Source: Sphingobium sp. 66-54 (GTDB lineage: Bacteria; Pseudomonadota; Alphaproteobacteria; Sphingomonadales; Sphingomonadaceae). From it: a stretch of 64,000 bases of DNA. The stretch lies in contig MKWI01000031.1 of NCBI GenBank assembly GCA_001899715.1, positions 1-64,000 on the forward strand. The letters run 5' to 3'. Below the pieces are notes generated by a model, which had not been told where the DNA came from, did no database searches, and saw nothing but the letters and a program-made list of their open reading frames with translations. Positions 11,178-21,902 of the stretch are shown piece by piece; within the stretch, counting starts at the first letter, position 1; each line of letters starts with the position of its first letter. Both the position numbers and the translations under genes were made by a program.

Positions 11178-11291
11178 GATCGTATCTCCGTGGCGGCAAA
11201 CACCTGTTTGCGCCTGTCGGGAGGGATATAACATTGCACCGCGTTCGCCAGAAGATTGCGATATCCGACGCAGCATCCTAAAATCAGGACG

Positions 11292-12203
11292 ATGCAGGAT
11301 CTGAACGACCTCTATTATTTCGTCCAGGTGGTCGATCACGGCGGCTTTGCCAATGCGGCGCGCGCCACCGGGCTCCAGAAGTCGAAGCTGAGCCGGCGCA
11401 TCCAGCAATTGGAGGAGCGCCTCGGCGTGCGGCTGCTCAACCGCTCGTCGCGCCGCTTTTCCGTCACCGAGATCGGCCGCGATTATTATGAGCGCTGCGT
11501 CGCCATGCTGGTGGAGGCGGAGGCGGCCGAGCATGTCATCGCGCAGCAGCGCGCCGAGCCGCGCGGTGTCGTCCGGGTGAGTTGCCCGGTGGCGCTCATC
11601 AACTATCAGTTCGGGGCGCTGTTCGCGCGCTTTCTCGCCGCATATCCGGCTATCGAACTTCATCTGGAGAGCACCAATCGGCGCGTCGACCTCATCGCCG
11701 AGGGTATCGACGTTGCCATTCGCGTGCGCTTCCCACCGCTTGAGCCGACCGATCTGGTGATGCGCAGGCTCGACAGCAGCACGCAATGCCTTGTCGCCGC
11801 CCCGGCGCTGCTGGCCAGCCATCCCGTCGTCTCGCCCGCCGATCTTGCCGGGCTGCCCGGCATCACGCTGGGGCTGGTTCGTCAGGACTATCATTGGCAA
11901 GTCGATCATGGGGATGGCCAGACGGCCAGCGTCACCTACCGGCCAAGGCTGGTAACGGACGATATGACGGCGCTGCGTGAGGCGGCCATGGCTGGCGTCG
12001 GCATCGTACAACTGCCGACCATGATGATCTGGCGTCAGGTCGAGGCTGGAGAGCTGGTGCATGTTCTGCCGGACTGGCGACCGCGCGCCGGCATCGTCCA
12101 TGCCGTCTTTCCGTCCCGGCGAGGGCTGCTGCCTTCAGTCCGCACGCTGCTCGATTTTCTGGCCGACGAATGCGCACGGGCCCGGTCGCTGACGCGGCTC
12201 TAG
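11292..12203 (+). CDS. LysR-family transcriptional regulator
   Basis: 303 residues. The N-terminal winged HTH ([20 protein letters not shown], then [21 protein letters not shown]) is followed by a PBP2-type effector domain ([34 protein letters not shown]). The ATG at 11292 was preferred over a TTG 36 nt upstream because family members start with [10 protein letters not shown]. The 114-bp gap to the divergent pirin gene should hold the shared operator; this LysR-pirin pairing is common in proteobacteria. Confidence 0.93.
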   Translation: MQDLNDLYYFVQVVDHGGFANAARATGLQKSKLSRRIQQLEERLGVRLLNRSSRRFSVTEIGRDYYERCVAMLVEAEAAEHVIAQQRAEPRGVVRVSCPVALINYQFGALFARFLAAYPAIELHLESTNRRVDLIAEGIDVAIRVRFPPLEPTDLVMRRLDSSTQCLVAAPALLASHPVVSPADLAGLPGITLGLVRQDYHWQVDHGDGQTASVTYRPRLVTDDMTALREAAMAGVGIVQLPTMMIWRQVEAGELVHVLPDWRPRAGIVHAVFPSRRGLLPSVRTLLDFLADECARARSLTRL

Positions 12204-12288
12204 GACAGGGAAACGCCACGTGAGGCCGAGACCGCGCGACGCCGGCGGGAGCGGCCTCCGAATGAAACCGCAAGCGCTTGAAAAAAGG

Positions 12289-12366
<78 letters not shown>

Positions 12367-12537
12367 ACCGGGCCAAGCCCTTAGCTGTGGCGCCGTTCGC
12401 CATGCAAGCGGAAACAGCGCAAGGGACCAGCCGTTCCGGAGCCATCGCGGGAGCCGGCGGCTGGATGCCGGGCGATCTTCCGCAGCGGCCGGCCTCCGTT
12501 CACGCCACTGGCGCCTTGTAGCCGGCGCACAAAGAGT

Positions 12538-12568
12538 AAGGGCGGCGCCGCATCACGGCACCGCCCTT
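12538..12568 (-). terminator. terminator of the small lipoprotein gene
   Basis: AAGGGCGG pairs with CCGCCCTT, with a second inner 4-bp stem (GCCG/CGGC), 37 nt past the lipoprotein stop codon. On the minus strand it is followed by ACTCTTTG, a partial T tract. Confidence 0.65.
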
Positions 12569-12604
12569 CGGAATTGTCCGGACCGGCCGGTCGGCCGCCG
12601 GCAA

Positions 12605-12817
12605 TTACTCGGCCGCGTTGGCGGCGTTGGTCGCGTTCACGGCGTCCGCAGCGTTGGCGACGGCGTTCGCGGCATTGTCCACGGCGTTGGTGGCATTGGC
12701 CAGCTCGTCGACGACGACTTCGTTGGTCGCGTTGTTCGACTCAGCAGCCGGCTGCTCGCCGCATGCAGCCAGGCTCATCAGCACAACAGCAGCGCTCGCC
12801 ACAGCAAACTTCTTCAT
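12605..12817 (-). CDS. small Asn-Ala repeat lipoprotein
   Basis: 70 residues. A lipoprotein signal peptide (MKKFAVASAAVVLMSLAAC) has the lipobox Leu-Ala-Ala-Cys; cleavage leaves a mature chain of about 51 residues. After GEQPAAESNNATN the rest is low-complexity Asn-Ala-rich sequence with a near-heptad pattern (NATNAVDNAANAV, ANAADAVNATNAANAAE), predicted helical or coiled coil, somewhat like Lpp. It may be an outer-membrane spacer or entericidin-like stress lipoprotein; I do not recognise a named family. The ATG at 12817 starts the signal peptide; an upstream in-frame ATG at 12838 would add seven polar residues. Confidence 0.75.
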   Translation of the reverse strand: MKKFAVASAAVVLMSLAACGEQPAAESNNATNEVVVDELANATNAVDNAANAVANAADAVNATNAANAAE

Positions 12818-13070
12818 ATTATCGGGCTCCCATAGCAATGTACGTGCTCCGATTTAAGGGCACGAGCCGCCCAATTAACGCGTGCGACGGGGAAATCAAT
12901 AGAGTTATCAACCTAACCGATAGGAAATCGACAGGGACAACTCTCTCCTGAACACCGCTAATCCCGGCGGGCGAGGGCCCCGCGCGCGCACATTTGCCAA
13001 GCTGCCTCCGCTCGGCTAACCGGGCGCGAATTCTCATACAGCTTCCGCGTTCCAGAAGGACCGATTACCG

Positions 13071-14750
13071 ATGGCCGTCCAGTACAGCTTCGTCATGAAG
13101 GGTCTCACCAAGACCTTCCCCGGCGCAAACAAGCCAATTTTCAACAATATCAACCTGCAATTCCTGCCGGGAACCAAGATCGCGATCATCGGCGTCAACG
13201 GCGCGGGCAAGTCCACGCTGATGAAGGTGATGGCCGGCATCGACACCGAGTTTCAGGGCGAGGCGTGGGCGGCCGAGGGCGTCCGCGTCGGCTATCTGGC
13301 GCAGGAGCCGCAGCTCGATCCGAACAAGACCGTGCTGGAAAACGTCAAGGACGGCGTGCGCGGCGTCGCCGATCTGGTCGATCGCTTCAACGAGATCAGC
13401 GCGATCATGGGCGATCCGCCCGAGGACGTGGATTTCGACGCGCTGATGACCGAGATGGGCGAGCTTCAGGAGAAGATCGACGCGGTCGACGGCTGGACGC
13501 TCGATAACCAGCTCGAAATCGCGATGGAAGCGCTGCGCTGCCCGCCGGGCGACTGGTCGGTCGACAACCTCTCGGGCGGCGAGAAGCGCCGCATCGCGCT
13601 CTGCCGCCTGCTGCTGGAGAAGCCGGATATTCTGCTGCTCGACGAGCCGACCAACCATCTCGACGCCGAGAGCGTGCAGTGGCTGGAGCAGCACCTCATC
13701 AACTATGCCGGCAACGTCATCCTCGTCACCCACGACCGCTATTTCCTCGATAATGTCGTGGGCTGGGTGCTGGAGCTGGACCGCGGCCGCGGCATCCCGT
13801 TCGAAGGGAATTACTCGACCTGGCTGGAGGCCAAGGCCAAGCGCATGGAGCAGGAGGAGCGCGAGGAAGCCGGGCGCCAGAAGGCGATCAAGGAGGAGCT
13901 GGAGTGGATCCGCCAGTCCCCCAAGGCGCGCCAGACCAAGAGCAAGGCCCGTATCCGCGCGTTCGACGAGCTGGTCGAGAAGCAGGAGGCGCGCGCGCCG
14001 GGCAAGGCGCAGATCGTCATTCAGACGCCCGAGCGCCTCGGCGGCAAGGTGATCGAGGCGAAGAACATCAGCAAATCCTATGGCGACAAGCTGCTGTTCG
14101 AGGACCTCTCCTTCATTCTCCCGCCGGGCGGCATCGTCGGCGTGATCGGCCCCAACGGCGCGGGCAAATCCACGCTGTTCCGGCTCATCACCGGGCAGGA
14201 GCAGCCCGACTCGGGCGAGATCGACATCGGCCCCACGGTGCGCCTCGGCTATGTCGACCAGAGCCGCGACGCGCTCGATCCCAACCACAATGTCTGGGAG
14301 GAAATCTCCGGCGGCCATGACCTCATGACCATCGGCAAGCATGAGATCCAGACGCGTGCCTATGTCGGCGCCTTCAACTTCAAGGGCACCGACCAGCAGA
14401 AGAAGGTCGGCCAGCTCTCCGGCGGCGAGCGCAACCGCGTCCACATGGCCAAGATGCTCAAGGAGGGCGGCAACGTGCTCCTGCTCGACGAGCCGACCAA
14501 CGACCTCGACGTCGAGACGCTACGCGCGCTGGAAGATGCGCTGGAGAACTTCGCCGGCTGCGCCGTGGTCATCAGCCACGACCGCTTCTTCCTCGACCGC
14601 CTCGCCACCCACATCCTTGCCTTCGAGGGCAACAGCCATGTCGAATGGTTCGAAGGCAATTTCGAGGCGTATGAGGAAGACAAGCGCCGCCGCCTGGGCG
14701 ACGCGGCCGACCGGCCGACCCGGCTCGCTTACAAGAAGCTGACGCGCTGA
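13071..14750 (+). CDS. ettA: energy-dependent translational throttle protein EttA (ABC-F)
   Basis: 559 residues, two ABC ATPase domains and no membrane segment, as in EttA, which gates the ribosome's first elongation steps according to ATP/ADP. Walker A motifs are GVNGAGKST and GPNGAGKST, the signatures LSGGEKRRIALCR and LSGGERNRVHMAK, and both Walker B regions read LLLDEPTN. The start MAVQYSFVMKGLTKTFPG, the arm insert near residues 95-140 and the linker (KSKARIRAFDEL) match EttA rather than Uup or YheS. It stands alone between a divergent lipoprotein gene and a convergent GGCT gene. Confidence 0.96.
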   Translation: MAVQYSFVMKGLTKTFPGANKPIFNNINLQFLPGTKIAIIGVNGAGKSTLMKVMAGIDTEFQGEAWAAEGVRVGYLAQEPQLDPNKTVLENVKDGVRGVADLVDRFNEISAIMGDPPEDVDFDALMTEMGELQEKIDAVDGWTLDNQLEIAMEALRCPPGDWSVDNLSGGEKRRIALCRLLLEKPDILLLDEPTNHLDAESVQWLEQHLINYAGNVILVTHDRYFLDNVVGWVLELDRGRGIPFEGNYSTWLEAKAKRMEQEEREEAGRQKAIKEELEWIRQSPKARQTKSKARIRAFDELVEKQEARAPGKAQIVIQTPERLGGKVIEAKNISKSYGDKLLFEDLSFILPPGGIVGVIGPNGAGKSTLFRLITGQEQPDSGEIDIGPTVRLGYVDQSRDALDPNHNVWEEISGGHDLMTIGKHEIQTRAYVGAFNFKGTDQQKKVGQLSGGERNRVHMAKMLKEGGNVLLLDEPTNDLDVETLRALEDALENFAGCAVVISHDRFFLDRLATHILAFEGNSHVEWFEGNFEAYEEDKRRRLGDAADRPTRLAYKKLTR

Positions 14751-14793
14751 ATCCGGCCAGCGCGGGCGCGGCTCATGACCGCGCCGGCGCCGG

Positions 14794-15180
14794 TCAGGCC
14801 GGCATCCGCCAGCTTCCCGCCGCGATCACCGGCCGGTTCGTCACCGGCCGGTTATAGGCGTAGGTCCAGGCGGATCGCCCGGATTCCAGCAGGTCGACGC
14901 GGACCCGGCGATACTCCGATTTGTCCGAGTTCTCCGGGTCGTAAAGCTCGTAGGCGTCCAGCTTGTCGAGCAGCCCCGGCTCGGTGAAGGCGAGCAGGTC
15001 GCCCCGCACGATCCCCGCGCCGCCGGGGACCAGCGCGGGATAATCGCCCAGATGATAGAGCCGGCCGGCGATCCGCTCCGGGCCCAGTGCGCGCACATGC
15101 GCGGCCAGCCCCAGCGACTCGAACCCTTTTTCGCCCGGCAACAACAAGCCATAGACGAACAGCATTATCTCATCCGTCAT
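14794..15180 (-). CDS. gamma-glutamylcyclotransferase-like protein
   Basis: 128 residues with the AIG2/GGCT fold signature: [11 protein letters not shown] near the N-terminus (family YGxLxxG), [10 protein letters not shown], and [23 protein letters not shown], which carries the catalytic Glu region. The family converts gamma-glutamyl peptides to 5-oxoproline, but many members have unknown substrates. The ATG at 15180 overlaps the end of the carbonic anhydrase gene by 11 bp, so the two are translationally coupled. Confidence 0.85.
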   Translation of the reverse strand: MTDEIMLFVYGLLLPGEKGFESLGLAAHVRALGPERIAGRLYHLGDYPALVPGGAGIVRGDLLAFTEPGLLDKLDAYELYDPENSDKSEYRRVRVDLLESGRSAWTYAYNRPVTNRPVIAAGSWRMPA

Positions 15181-15814
15181 AGGCCTCGAACTGTCCCGTC
15201 TTCTCATCGAGCAGGTAGAGCACGCCCTCCGCCACCGCGAAGTAGGCGCCCTTCAAAGACAAGACGTTGCGCTCCTCCTTCTCCCTTATCCACGGGAAGG
15301 TGCGCAGATTGTCGAGGCTGACCTGTACCGCCGCATGCTCCATCGCGCGGCCGGCCACGCGGCTGCGGTCGTCGCCATGCTCGGCGACCACCTTGGCGCG
15401 CGCTTCGTCCAGCATGGAGATCCAGCCGGCGATGAATCCGCCCTCGCCGGGCTGCGCGTCGCGCATGTCCTGGGTGAGGGCGGCATGGCATCCGCCGCAC
15501 AGCCCATGGCCCATCACAAGAACTTCCTGAATGCCGAGGATCTGGATGGCAAATTCAACCGCAGAAGAAACGCCGTGAAGACCGGGCGTCGTCTCAAATG
15601 GAGGAACAAGTGCGCCGACGTTGCGCACAACAAAAATCTCGCCGGGATGTGTATCGAAGATGATCGTCGGATCGACTCGACTGTCGGAACAGGCGATGAC
15701 CAGAACACCAGGATGTTGGCCATCCTTGAAATCTTCCCACCGCGCACGTTGATTGGCCCACTCGGTAGCGCGAAACCTGCGATACCCGCTCAGCATATCT
15801 GTAAATGTAATCAT
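15170..15814 (-). CDS. beta-class carbonic anhydrase
   Basis: 214 residues. Zinc ligands are in [10 protein letters not shown] (Cys, with the Asp-Arg dyad) and HGLCGGC (His-x2-Cys). [15 protein letters not shown] and [19 protein letters not shown] are classic blocks. It hydrates CO2 to bicarbonate in the cytoplasm. The ATG at 15814 follows GGGGGCCT; an upstream start would add 17 residues unlike the family. First gene of a two-gene operon with the GGCT gene; divergent from lipA. Confidence 0.95.
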   Translation of the reverse strand: MITFTDMLSGYRRFRATEWANQRARWEDFKDGQHPGVLVIACSDSRVDPTIIFDTHPGEIFVVRNVGALVPPFETTPGLHGVSSAVEFAIQILGIQEVLVMGHGLCGGCHAALTQDMRDAQPGEGGFIAGWISMLDEARAKVVAEHGDDRSRVAGRAMEHAAVQVSLDNLRTFPWIREKEERNVLSLKGAYFAVAEGVLYLLDEKTGQFEAYDG

Positions 15815-15880
15815 AGGCCCCCGCTGTGCAGCAGATCGTTGGGGCTGGCAACCCGGCGGCGTCATCGCTATTTGGGGCGC

Positions 15881-16804
15881 ATGAACGACCTTTCCTCAGA
15901 CCCGCGCGGCGTTTCTCCCCGCAAGCCAGACTGGATTCGCGTCAAGGCGCCCGTCAGCGCCGGCTATGAGGCGACCCGCAAGCTGATGCGCGAAAAGGGC
16001 CTCGCCACCGTGTGCGAGGAGGCCGCCTGCCCGAACATCGGCGAGTGCTGGAGCAAGAAACACGCCACGGTGATGATCCTGGGCGATACCTGCACCCGCG
16101 CCTGCGCCTTCTGCAACGTCAAGACCGGCATGCCGCGCCCGGTCGATCCGCGCGAGCCGCAGAACCTGGCCGATGCCTGCGCCGAGATGGGGCTGGAGCA
16201 TATCGTCGTCACTTCGGTCGACCGCGATGATCTGCCGGATGGCGGCGCGCACCAGTTCGTCAAGGTGATCGAGGCGTTGCGCAAGACCACGCCGCAGACC
16301 ACCATCGAGATCCTCACGCCCGATTTCCGCAACAAGCACGAAGCCGCCGTGGAGGCCATCGTCGCCGCGCGGCCGGATGTCTACAACCACAATCTGGAGA
16401 CGGTCCCGCGCCTCTACCCCACCATCCGCCCCGGCGCGCGCTATTATGCCTCGCTGCGCTTGCTGGAGATGGTCAAGAAGCTCGATCCCTCCATCTTCAC
16501 CAAGTCCGGCGTCATGCTCGGGCTGGGCGAGCAGCGGCTCGAAGTGCATCAGGTGATGGATGACATGCGCTCGGCCGATGTCGATTTCCTCACCATGGGG
16601 CAATATCTGCGCCCCACGCCCAAGCATGCGCCGGTGATGGAGTTCGTCACTCCGCAGGCGTTCAAGGCTTATGCCGCGATCGCGCGGGCCAAGGGCTTCC
16701 TGCAAGTCGCATCCAGCCCGCTCACCCGCTCCAGCTATCACGCCGGCGAGGATTTCGCGAAGATGCGCGCGGCACGCGAGGCGGCGCTGGCCCGCAAGGC
16801 CTGA
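15881..16804 (+). CDS. lipA: lipoyl synthase
   Basis: 307 residues. It inserts two sulfurs into protein-bound octanoyl groups to make lipoyl cofactor. The radical-SAM motif C-x3-C-x2-C is CTRACAFC; the auxiliary cluster motif C-x4-C-x5-C is in [12 protein letters not shown]; the terminal RSSY serine ligand is in [10 protein letters not shown]. The ATG at 15881 gives the usual Sphingomonadales N-terminus ([19 protein letters not shown]). The next gene, 7 bp downstream, is a COQ10-like protein, a common alphaproteobacterial pairing. Confidence 0.97.
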   Translation: MNDLSSDPRGVSPRKPDWIRVKAPVSAGYEATRKLMREKGLATVCEEAACPNIGECWSKKHATVMILGDTCTRACAFCNVKTGMPRPVDPREPQNLADACAEMGLEHIVVTSVDRDDLPDGGAHQFVKVIEALRKTTPQTTIEILTPDFRNKHEAAVEAIVAARPDVYNHNLETVPRLYPTIRPGARYYASLRLLEMVKKLDPSIFTKSGVMLGLGEQRLEVHQVMDDMRSADVDFLTMGQYLRPTPKHAPVMEFVTPQAFKAYAAIARAKGFLQVASSPLTRSSYHAGEDFAKMRAAREAALARKA

Positions 16805-16811
16805 GTCTCCC

Positions 16812-17285
16812 ATGCCCCGCCATGAGGAAACCCGGCGACTGCCCTATTCGCCGGAGCAGATGTTCGAGCTTGTCGCCGATGTGCCGCGCTACCCGGAGTT
16901 CCTGCCCTGGGTGAGCGCCATCCGCGTGCGCTCCAACAGCGAAGGCGAGATGCTGGCAGACATGATCGTCGGCTTCAAGGGCCTGCGGGAGACCTTCACC
17001 TCGCGCGTCATCAAGCAGCGCCCGCACAGCGTGCATGTCGATTATATCGACGGCCCGCTGCGCCACCTCAGCAATGATTGGCGCTTCCGTCCCGACGGAG
17101 ACGGGGGCGTGCTGATCGACTTCGCGGTCGATTTCGCGTTCAAGAACCGCATGTTCGAGATGCTCGCGGGGCAGGTGTTCGACCGCGCCCTGCGCAAGAT
17201 GATCGGCGCCTTCGAGGCGCGCGCGCAGGCGCTCTATGCGCCCGCCACCTCCGGCAGCGGCTCCGGCGCGCATAGCACTGCCTGA
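16812..17285 (+). CDS. COQ10/RatA-like START-domain protein
   Basis: 157 residues: MPRHEETRRLPYSPEQMFEL, VADVPRYPEFLPWVSAIRV, then FKGLRETFTSRV and DGPLRHLSNDWRFRPDG, the COQ10 hallmarks. These bind ubiquinone or isoprenoid quinones in a hydrophobic pocket and support respiratory Q function. The bacterial name RatA (ribosome association toxin) rests on E. coli work and may not apply here. Probably an operon with lipA. Confidence 0.92.
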   Translation: MPRHEETRRLPYSPEQMFELVADVPRYPEFLPWVSAIRVRSNSEGEMLADMIVGFKGLRETFTSRVIKQRPHSVHVDYIDGPLRHLSNDWRFRPDGDGGVLIDFAVDFAFKNRMFEMLAGQVFDRALRKMIGAFEARAQALYAPATSGSGSGAHSTA

Positions 17286-17491
17286 TCCGGATCAAGCGCC
17301 TCCTCTCGGGGAAAGGTCGCGGTTGGGCGGAACGCTCAATTCAGCATGACGATAGCGGGCAGACCACCATCTCCATCCGTTGCAAACCGTGCTCGGCTTC
17401 GTGGACAAATCCAGACTGAACGAATGTCCGCTTCGACGTGGCGCGCCAGCGCTGCTAGACGGCGGAAATGTCGGGGTTAGCGGACGTTGGT

Positions 17492-17800
17492 TCAGTGCGC
17501 AAAAAAAGCCGAGCCGAAGAATGCGAGTAGCAGCAATGTGAATGCGCCCAGAGGAATAACGATGATCCAGAGCGATAGGCGCGAAAACCTCGCGCTCAAA
17601 AGGCTCTGAGACGCAAGTGCGACCGGCGGCACTATAAGGAGTGCAGGATAAACCCAACTGACCGGATGTCTGTCGGGCAGCAGAAGACGCAGCCCCATGG
17701 GCGAGAATGCGAGCGCCACGAATACGCTGAGCAACGCAAAAAAGAGCCAGAGTGTTATGATGATCGCAGCCAATCGGTTTGCCATGGCCGAAATTGCCAT
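17492..17800 (-). CDS. small three-helix membrane protein, unknown
   Basis: 102 residues. Three hydrophobic stretches are visible: IIITLWLFFALLSVFVALAF, YPALLIVPPVALASQSLL and LWIIVIPLGAFTLLLLAFFG. No charged catalytic motif and no family I recognise. The ATG at 17800 follows GGAGG with a 4-nt spacer; the ORF extends further upstream but that part is Cys/His/Arg-rich and unlikely to be translated. It stands alone. Confidence 0.6.
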   Translation of the reverse strand: MAISAMANRLAAIIITLWLFFALLSVFVALAFSPMGLRLLLPDRHPVSWVYPALLIVPPVALASQSLLSARFSRLSLWIIVIPLGAFTLLLLAFFGSAFFAH

Positions 17801-17902
17801 GCTTCCTCCATGTCCGCAATGTCGTCTGTCCGAACAGTCCGCTTCCACACGAAAACCCCGAATAGCTGCCATCCCCGCAGCTAACGAACTTGGCGACGCG
17901 CC

Positions 17903-18439
17903 CTAATCCCCCGCCTCATCCGGCAGCAGCAATTCCAGCGCGCACAACGCCGCCTGAACGCGGATATTCCCCCGCCCGGTATCGTCGAACCGGCGCAGGT
18001 CCGCGACGATATTCTCGCTGTCGCCGCCGCGCTCCGCCCGCGCAAAGACCACGGTGCCGACGGGCTTCATCTCGCTGCCGCCATCCGGCCCGGCGATGCC
18101 GGTGATCGAGACGGCGACGTCCGCCTCGCTGCGGGCCAGCGCGCCCTGCGCCATCGCCCATGCCGTGGCGATGGAGACGGCGCCGAACGTGTCGAGCACG
18201 TCCTCGCTCACGCCCAGCATGGCGGTTTTCTGCGCGTTGGAATAAGTGACGAACCCCGCCTCGAACGTGGCGGATGAACCGGCAATCTCGGTCAGTGCGG
18301 CCGAAACCAGCCCGCCGGTGCAGCTTTCCGCCACCACGATGCGGCGGCCCAGCCCGATATTCGTCTCGATGACCCGCCGGGCCAACGTCACCAGCGCTTC
18401 CGGCAGGACGGTGTGGGTGATGGCGGCGCCCCCTGTCAT
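17903..18439 (-). CDS. pncC: nicotinamide-nucleotide amidohydrolase, CinA C-terminal type
   Basis: 178 residues, the stand-alone CinA C-terminal domain that deamidates NMN to nicotinate mononucleotide. Diagnostic blocks are VVAESCTGGLVSAALTEIAG (catalytic Ser), GFVTYSNAQKTAMLGV, AMAQGALARSEADVAVSITG and GIAGPDGGSEMKPVGTV. The ATG at 18439 lies 11 nt after the ispDF stop; a longer frame would overlap ispDF. Probably cotranscribed with ispDF. Confidence 0.92.
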   Translation of the reverse strand: MTGGAAITHTVLPEALVTLARRVIETNIGLGRRIVVAESCTGGLVSAALTEIAGSSATFEAGFVTYSNAQKTAMLGVSEDVLDTFGAVSIATAWAMAQGALARSEADVAVSITGIAGPDGGSEMKPVGTVVFARAERGGDSENIVADLRRFDDTGRGNIRVQAALCALELLLPDEAGD

Positions 18440-18449
18440 AGCCGTGCGA

Positions 18450-19682
18450 TCATGGGCTTTCCGGCACTGAAAGCCAATCGGATTCATCGCTTTGCGGCAG
18501 CCGGATGGTGGCGACCGCCTGCGCGGCGATGCCTTCGCCCCGGCCGGTCAGCCCGAGCCGCTCGGTGGTGGTCGCCTTGACGCTCACCCGCTCGATGCCG
18601 ATCCCCATGATTGCCGCAAGCCGCGCGCGCATGGCCTCGCGATACGGGCCGATCTTCGGCGCCTCGCAGATGATGGTGACATCCGCATGCTCGATGCGCC
18701 CGCCGCGTGCCCGCACCCGCCCGGCGGCGAAGGCGAGGAAGCGCTCGGACCGCGCGCCGCGCCACTGCGGATCGGAGGGCGGGAAGTGGCTGCCGATATC
18801 ACCCTCGGCCAGCGCACCGAGCAGCGCATCGACCAGCGCATGGATCGCCACGTCCGCATCGCTATGCCCGGAGAGGCCATGGCTGTGCGCGATCTCGATG
18901 CCGCCCAGCCACAAGGGCGCGCCCGCAACCAGCCGATGCACGTCGAAGCCCAGCCCGGTGCGGGTCGAGATAGTGGGCGCCAATTCGCGTTCCATGCGGT
19001 CATGGTCTCCCGGATAGGTGATCTTCTCAAGGCGCGGATCGCCGGTGACGAGTTGCACGGCGCCGCCGGCCGCGCGCAGCATCTGTGCGTCGTCGGTCGG
19101 CTCGTCGCCTTCGGGCCAGCGTCGATGCGCGGCAAGGATGGCCTCGAAACGGAAGGCTTGCGGCGTCTGCACCCGGCGCAGCGCAGCGCGGTCGACTGTG
19201 TCGCCGGAAAGGTCGTTCTGCGCTCCCACCAGCGTATCGGCGACCGGCAGCACCGGCATCGCGCCCTCCGCGCCCGCGTCGAGCGCGGCAATCAGCCGGT
19301 CGATCACGCCACCCGGCAGGCGCGGCCGCGCGCTGTCGTGGATCAGCACATGGCGCGGCGGCCTATCCTCCGCCGCCAGTGCCTCCAGCGCTGCCCGAAC
19401 CGAGAGCCGCCGCGTCGCTCCGCCATCGACGATGCGAACGTTCGCAAGGCGGTCCCCCAGCGCCTCCCGCGCCCGCGTTTCCTCGCCCGGCGCCACGACC
19501 AGCAGCACCGCGCCGATCCGCCCATGCCTCCGCAACGCCCACACCGAATGAGCCAGCACCGCCCGCCCGGCTAGTGCGCGATACTGCTTGGGCGTCTCGC
19601 CCCCGCTGCGCACGCCGGCTCCGGCGGCCAGCACGATGGCGGCAATGGGCTCCGCAGGATCTGTAGGATCGACAATCGGCAT
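18450..19682 (-). CDS. ispDF: bifunctional IspD/IspF of the MEP pathway
   Basis: 410 residues, a fusion of two non-consecutive MEP-pathway enzymes for isoprenoid synthesis. Residues about 12-230 are IspD (CTP:MEP cytidylyltransferase): AIVLAAGAGVRSGGETPKQY and HDSARP. Residues about 245-400 are IspF (MECDP synthase): GLGFDVHRL, HSHGLSGHSDADVAIHALVD and GDIGSHFPPSDP, with its zinc-binding Asp and His residues. Such fusions are typical of alphaproteobacteria. Convergent neighbour pncC follows; dusB is divergent. Confidence 0.97.
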   Translation of the reverse strand: MPIVDPTDPAEPIAAIVLAAGAGVRSGGETPKQYRALAGRAVLAHSVWALRRHGRIGAVLLVVAPGEETRAREALGDRLANVRIVDGGATRRLSVRAALEALAAEDRPPRHVLIHDSARPRLPGGVIDRLIAALDAGAEGAMPVLPVADTLVGAQNDLSGDTVDRAALRRVQTPQAFRFEAILAAHRRWPEGDEPTDDAQMLRAAGGAVQLVTGDPRLEKITYPGDHDRMERELAPTISTRTGLGFDVHRLVAGAPLWLGGIEIAHSHGLSGHSDADVAIHALVDALLGALAEGDIGSHFPPSDPQWRGARSERFLAFAAGRVRARGGRIEHADVTIICEAPKIGPYREAMRARLAAIMGIGIERVSVKATTTERLGLTGRGEGIAAQAVATIRLPQSDESDWLSVPESP

Positions 19683-19766
19683 GGAAGGCCGCTTAGCCGA
19701 GCCGTCGCTTGCCGGCCAGCCGCTTTCGCGCTATGGGCGCTGCCTGTTTTTTAGGCACGCGAAATC

Positions 19767-20813
19767 ATGAAATCGTTGTTGAAAAGTTTCCAGCTCGGCC
19801 CCGTCACGATTGCGCAGCCGGTAATCCTTGCGCCGATGACCGGCGTCACCGACATGCCGTTCCGCACCCTCGTGCGCCGCTACGGCTCGGGCCTCAACGT
19901 AACCGAGATGATCGCCTCGCCCGCGATGATCCGCCAAACCCGCCAGTCGCTCCAGAAGGCGGCATGGCATCCGAGCGAGGAGCCGTGTTCGATGCAGCTC
20001 GCCGGCTGCTCGCCCGCCGAGATGGCAGAGGCGGCCAAGCTCAACGCCGATCGCGGTGCCGCGATTATCGACATCAACATGGGCTGTCCGGTCAAGAAGG
20101 TGGTCAACGGTGACGCCGGCTCCGCCCTGATGCGCGACCTGCCGCTCGCCGCCAGCCTGATCGAGGCGACGGTCAAAGCGGTCGACGTACCCGTCACGGT
20201 GAAGATGCGCATGGGCTGGGATCACGCCAGCCTCAACGCCCCGGAACTGGCGCATATCGCCGAGGATCTCGGCGCGAAGATGATTACCGTCCACGGCCGC
20301 ACCCGCAACCAGATGTACAAGGGCACGGCCGACTGGGCCTTCGTGCGCAAGGTCAAGGAAGCGGTGAGACTGCCCGTCATCGTCAACGGCGACATCTGCT
20401 CTATCGAGGACGCCCGCACGGCGCTGGAGCAAAGCGGCGCTGACGGCGTGATGATCGGCCGTGGCGCCTATGGCCGCCCGTGGCTGCTCGGGCAGGTGAT
20501 GGCGGCGCTGTGCGACGGCGTGCCCGCCCCGGACCCGACAATCGAGGCGCAATACGGCCTGATCGTCGAGCATTATCACGCGATGCTCGCCCATTATGGC
20601 GAGACGACCGGCGTCAACATGGCCCGCAAGCATCTTGGCTGGTATACGCGCGGCCTGCCCGGCTCGGCAGAGTTCCGCAACACCGTCAATCAGGTGCCGG
20701 AAGCGGCCAAGGTCCTGGATATGCTGGCGCGCTTCTACGAGCCGTTCATCGCGCGGCCCCACCTCGCACGGCCGACGCCGGCCGCGCCCGATCTCGTCCT
20801 GAATGCCGCCTGA
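19767..20813 (+). CDS. dusB: tRNA-dihydrouridine synthase (DusB/NifR3)
   Basis: 348 residues, an FMN-dependent TIM barrel that reduces uridines in the tRNA D loop. [19 protein letters not shown] binds [12 protein letters not shown] carries the catalytic Cys; [10 protein letters not shown] and the [12 protein letters not shown] and VNGDI segments complete the family pattern. In alphaproteobacteria the gene (nifR3) heads the ntrB-ntrC operon, as here: its 3' end overlaps ntrB by 11 bp. Confidence 0.96.
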   Translation: MKSLLKSFQLGPVTIAQPVILAPMTGVTDMPFRTLVRRYGSGLNVTEMIASPAMIRQTRQSLQKAAWHPSEEPCSMQLAGCSPAEMAEAAKLNADRGAAIIDINMGCPVKKVVNGDAGSALMRDLPLAASLIEATVKAVDVPVTVKMRMGWDHASLNAPELAHIAEDLGAKMITVHGRTRNQMYKGTADWAFVRKVKEAVRLPVIVNGDICSIEDARTALEQSGADGVMIGRGAYGRPWLLGQVMAALCDGVPAPDPTIEAQYGLIVEHYHAMLAHYGETTGVNMARKHLGWYTRGLPGSAEFRNTVNQVPEAAKVLDMLARFYEPFIARPHLARPTPAAPDLVLNAA

Positions 20814-21902
20814 TCGTAGCAGCCATCCCGCAAGGGAGCAGCTTCCGGCCGCCGCCGACCTCATTGCCGCGCACCCCGTGGCTACCCTGCTGATCGACGC
20901 GGAAGGGCGCATCGTCTCGGCCAATGCCCGCGCGGAATCGCTGCTCAACATGGCCCGCTCGGCGCTGGTCGGCAGCAGTGTCAGCCGCGTGCTGCGCATC
21001 GCCGACCCGCGCATGGACGCCGCGATCTGGCTCACCGACAAGCCGCTTTCGGCCTATGATATCCAGGTCCATGCCGGGCGCAACGAGGCGGTGGAGATGG
21101 ATATCCTCATCAGCCCCCTGCTCGATGACGAACGCTGGCGGGTCGTTGCATTGCACGTCCACGGCCAGTCGCAGACGCTCGGCATGCGGCGCGCCTCGCT
21201 CGGCATCCGCTCCGCGACGGGCGCAGCGGCCATGCTGGCGCATGAGATCAAGAACCCGCTCTCCGGCATCCGTGGCGCCGCCCAGCTCATCGAGGGCGAG
21301 GCGAGTGAAACCGCGCGCCCGCTCACCCGCCTGATCTGTGACGAGGTGGACCGCATCGCCGCGCTGATCGACCGGATGCAGCATTTCACCAGCAACCAGC
21401 CGCTTGAGTGCGCGCCGGCCAACATCTACCCGCTGCTCGACCGCGCGGTGGAAATCGCCGCCGCGGGCTTCGCGCGCGATTGCCCGATCGTGCGCAGCTA
21501 TGATCCGTCGCTGCCGTACGCGCAGGTAAACGGCGACGCGTTGGTCCAGATCATGCTCAACCTCGTCAAGAATGCCGTCGAGGCGGTAGAGGGGCAGGCG
21601 GACGGTGCCGTGCAGGTGGCGACCGCCTACCGCCACGGCCTCTCCGTGCTCGGGACAGGCGGCAAGGGCGCGTCGCCCCTCCAGATCGAAATCCAGGTGA
21701 TCGACAACGGCCCCGGCGTGCCGGACGCGATCCGCGACGGACTCTTCAGCCCGTTCATCTCCAGCAAGCGAGGGGGGCAGGGGCTTGGCCTCGCGCTGGT
21801 CGATAAGCTGGTGCGCGACATGAACGGCCTCGTCCAATATGAGCGGGACAATGCGGGGCAGCGCTCCATTTTTCGCGTTTTGTTGCCGATTGGAGCCCCA
21901 CA

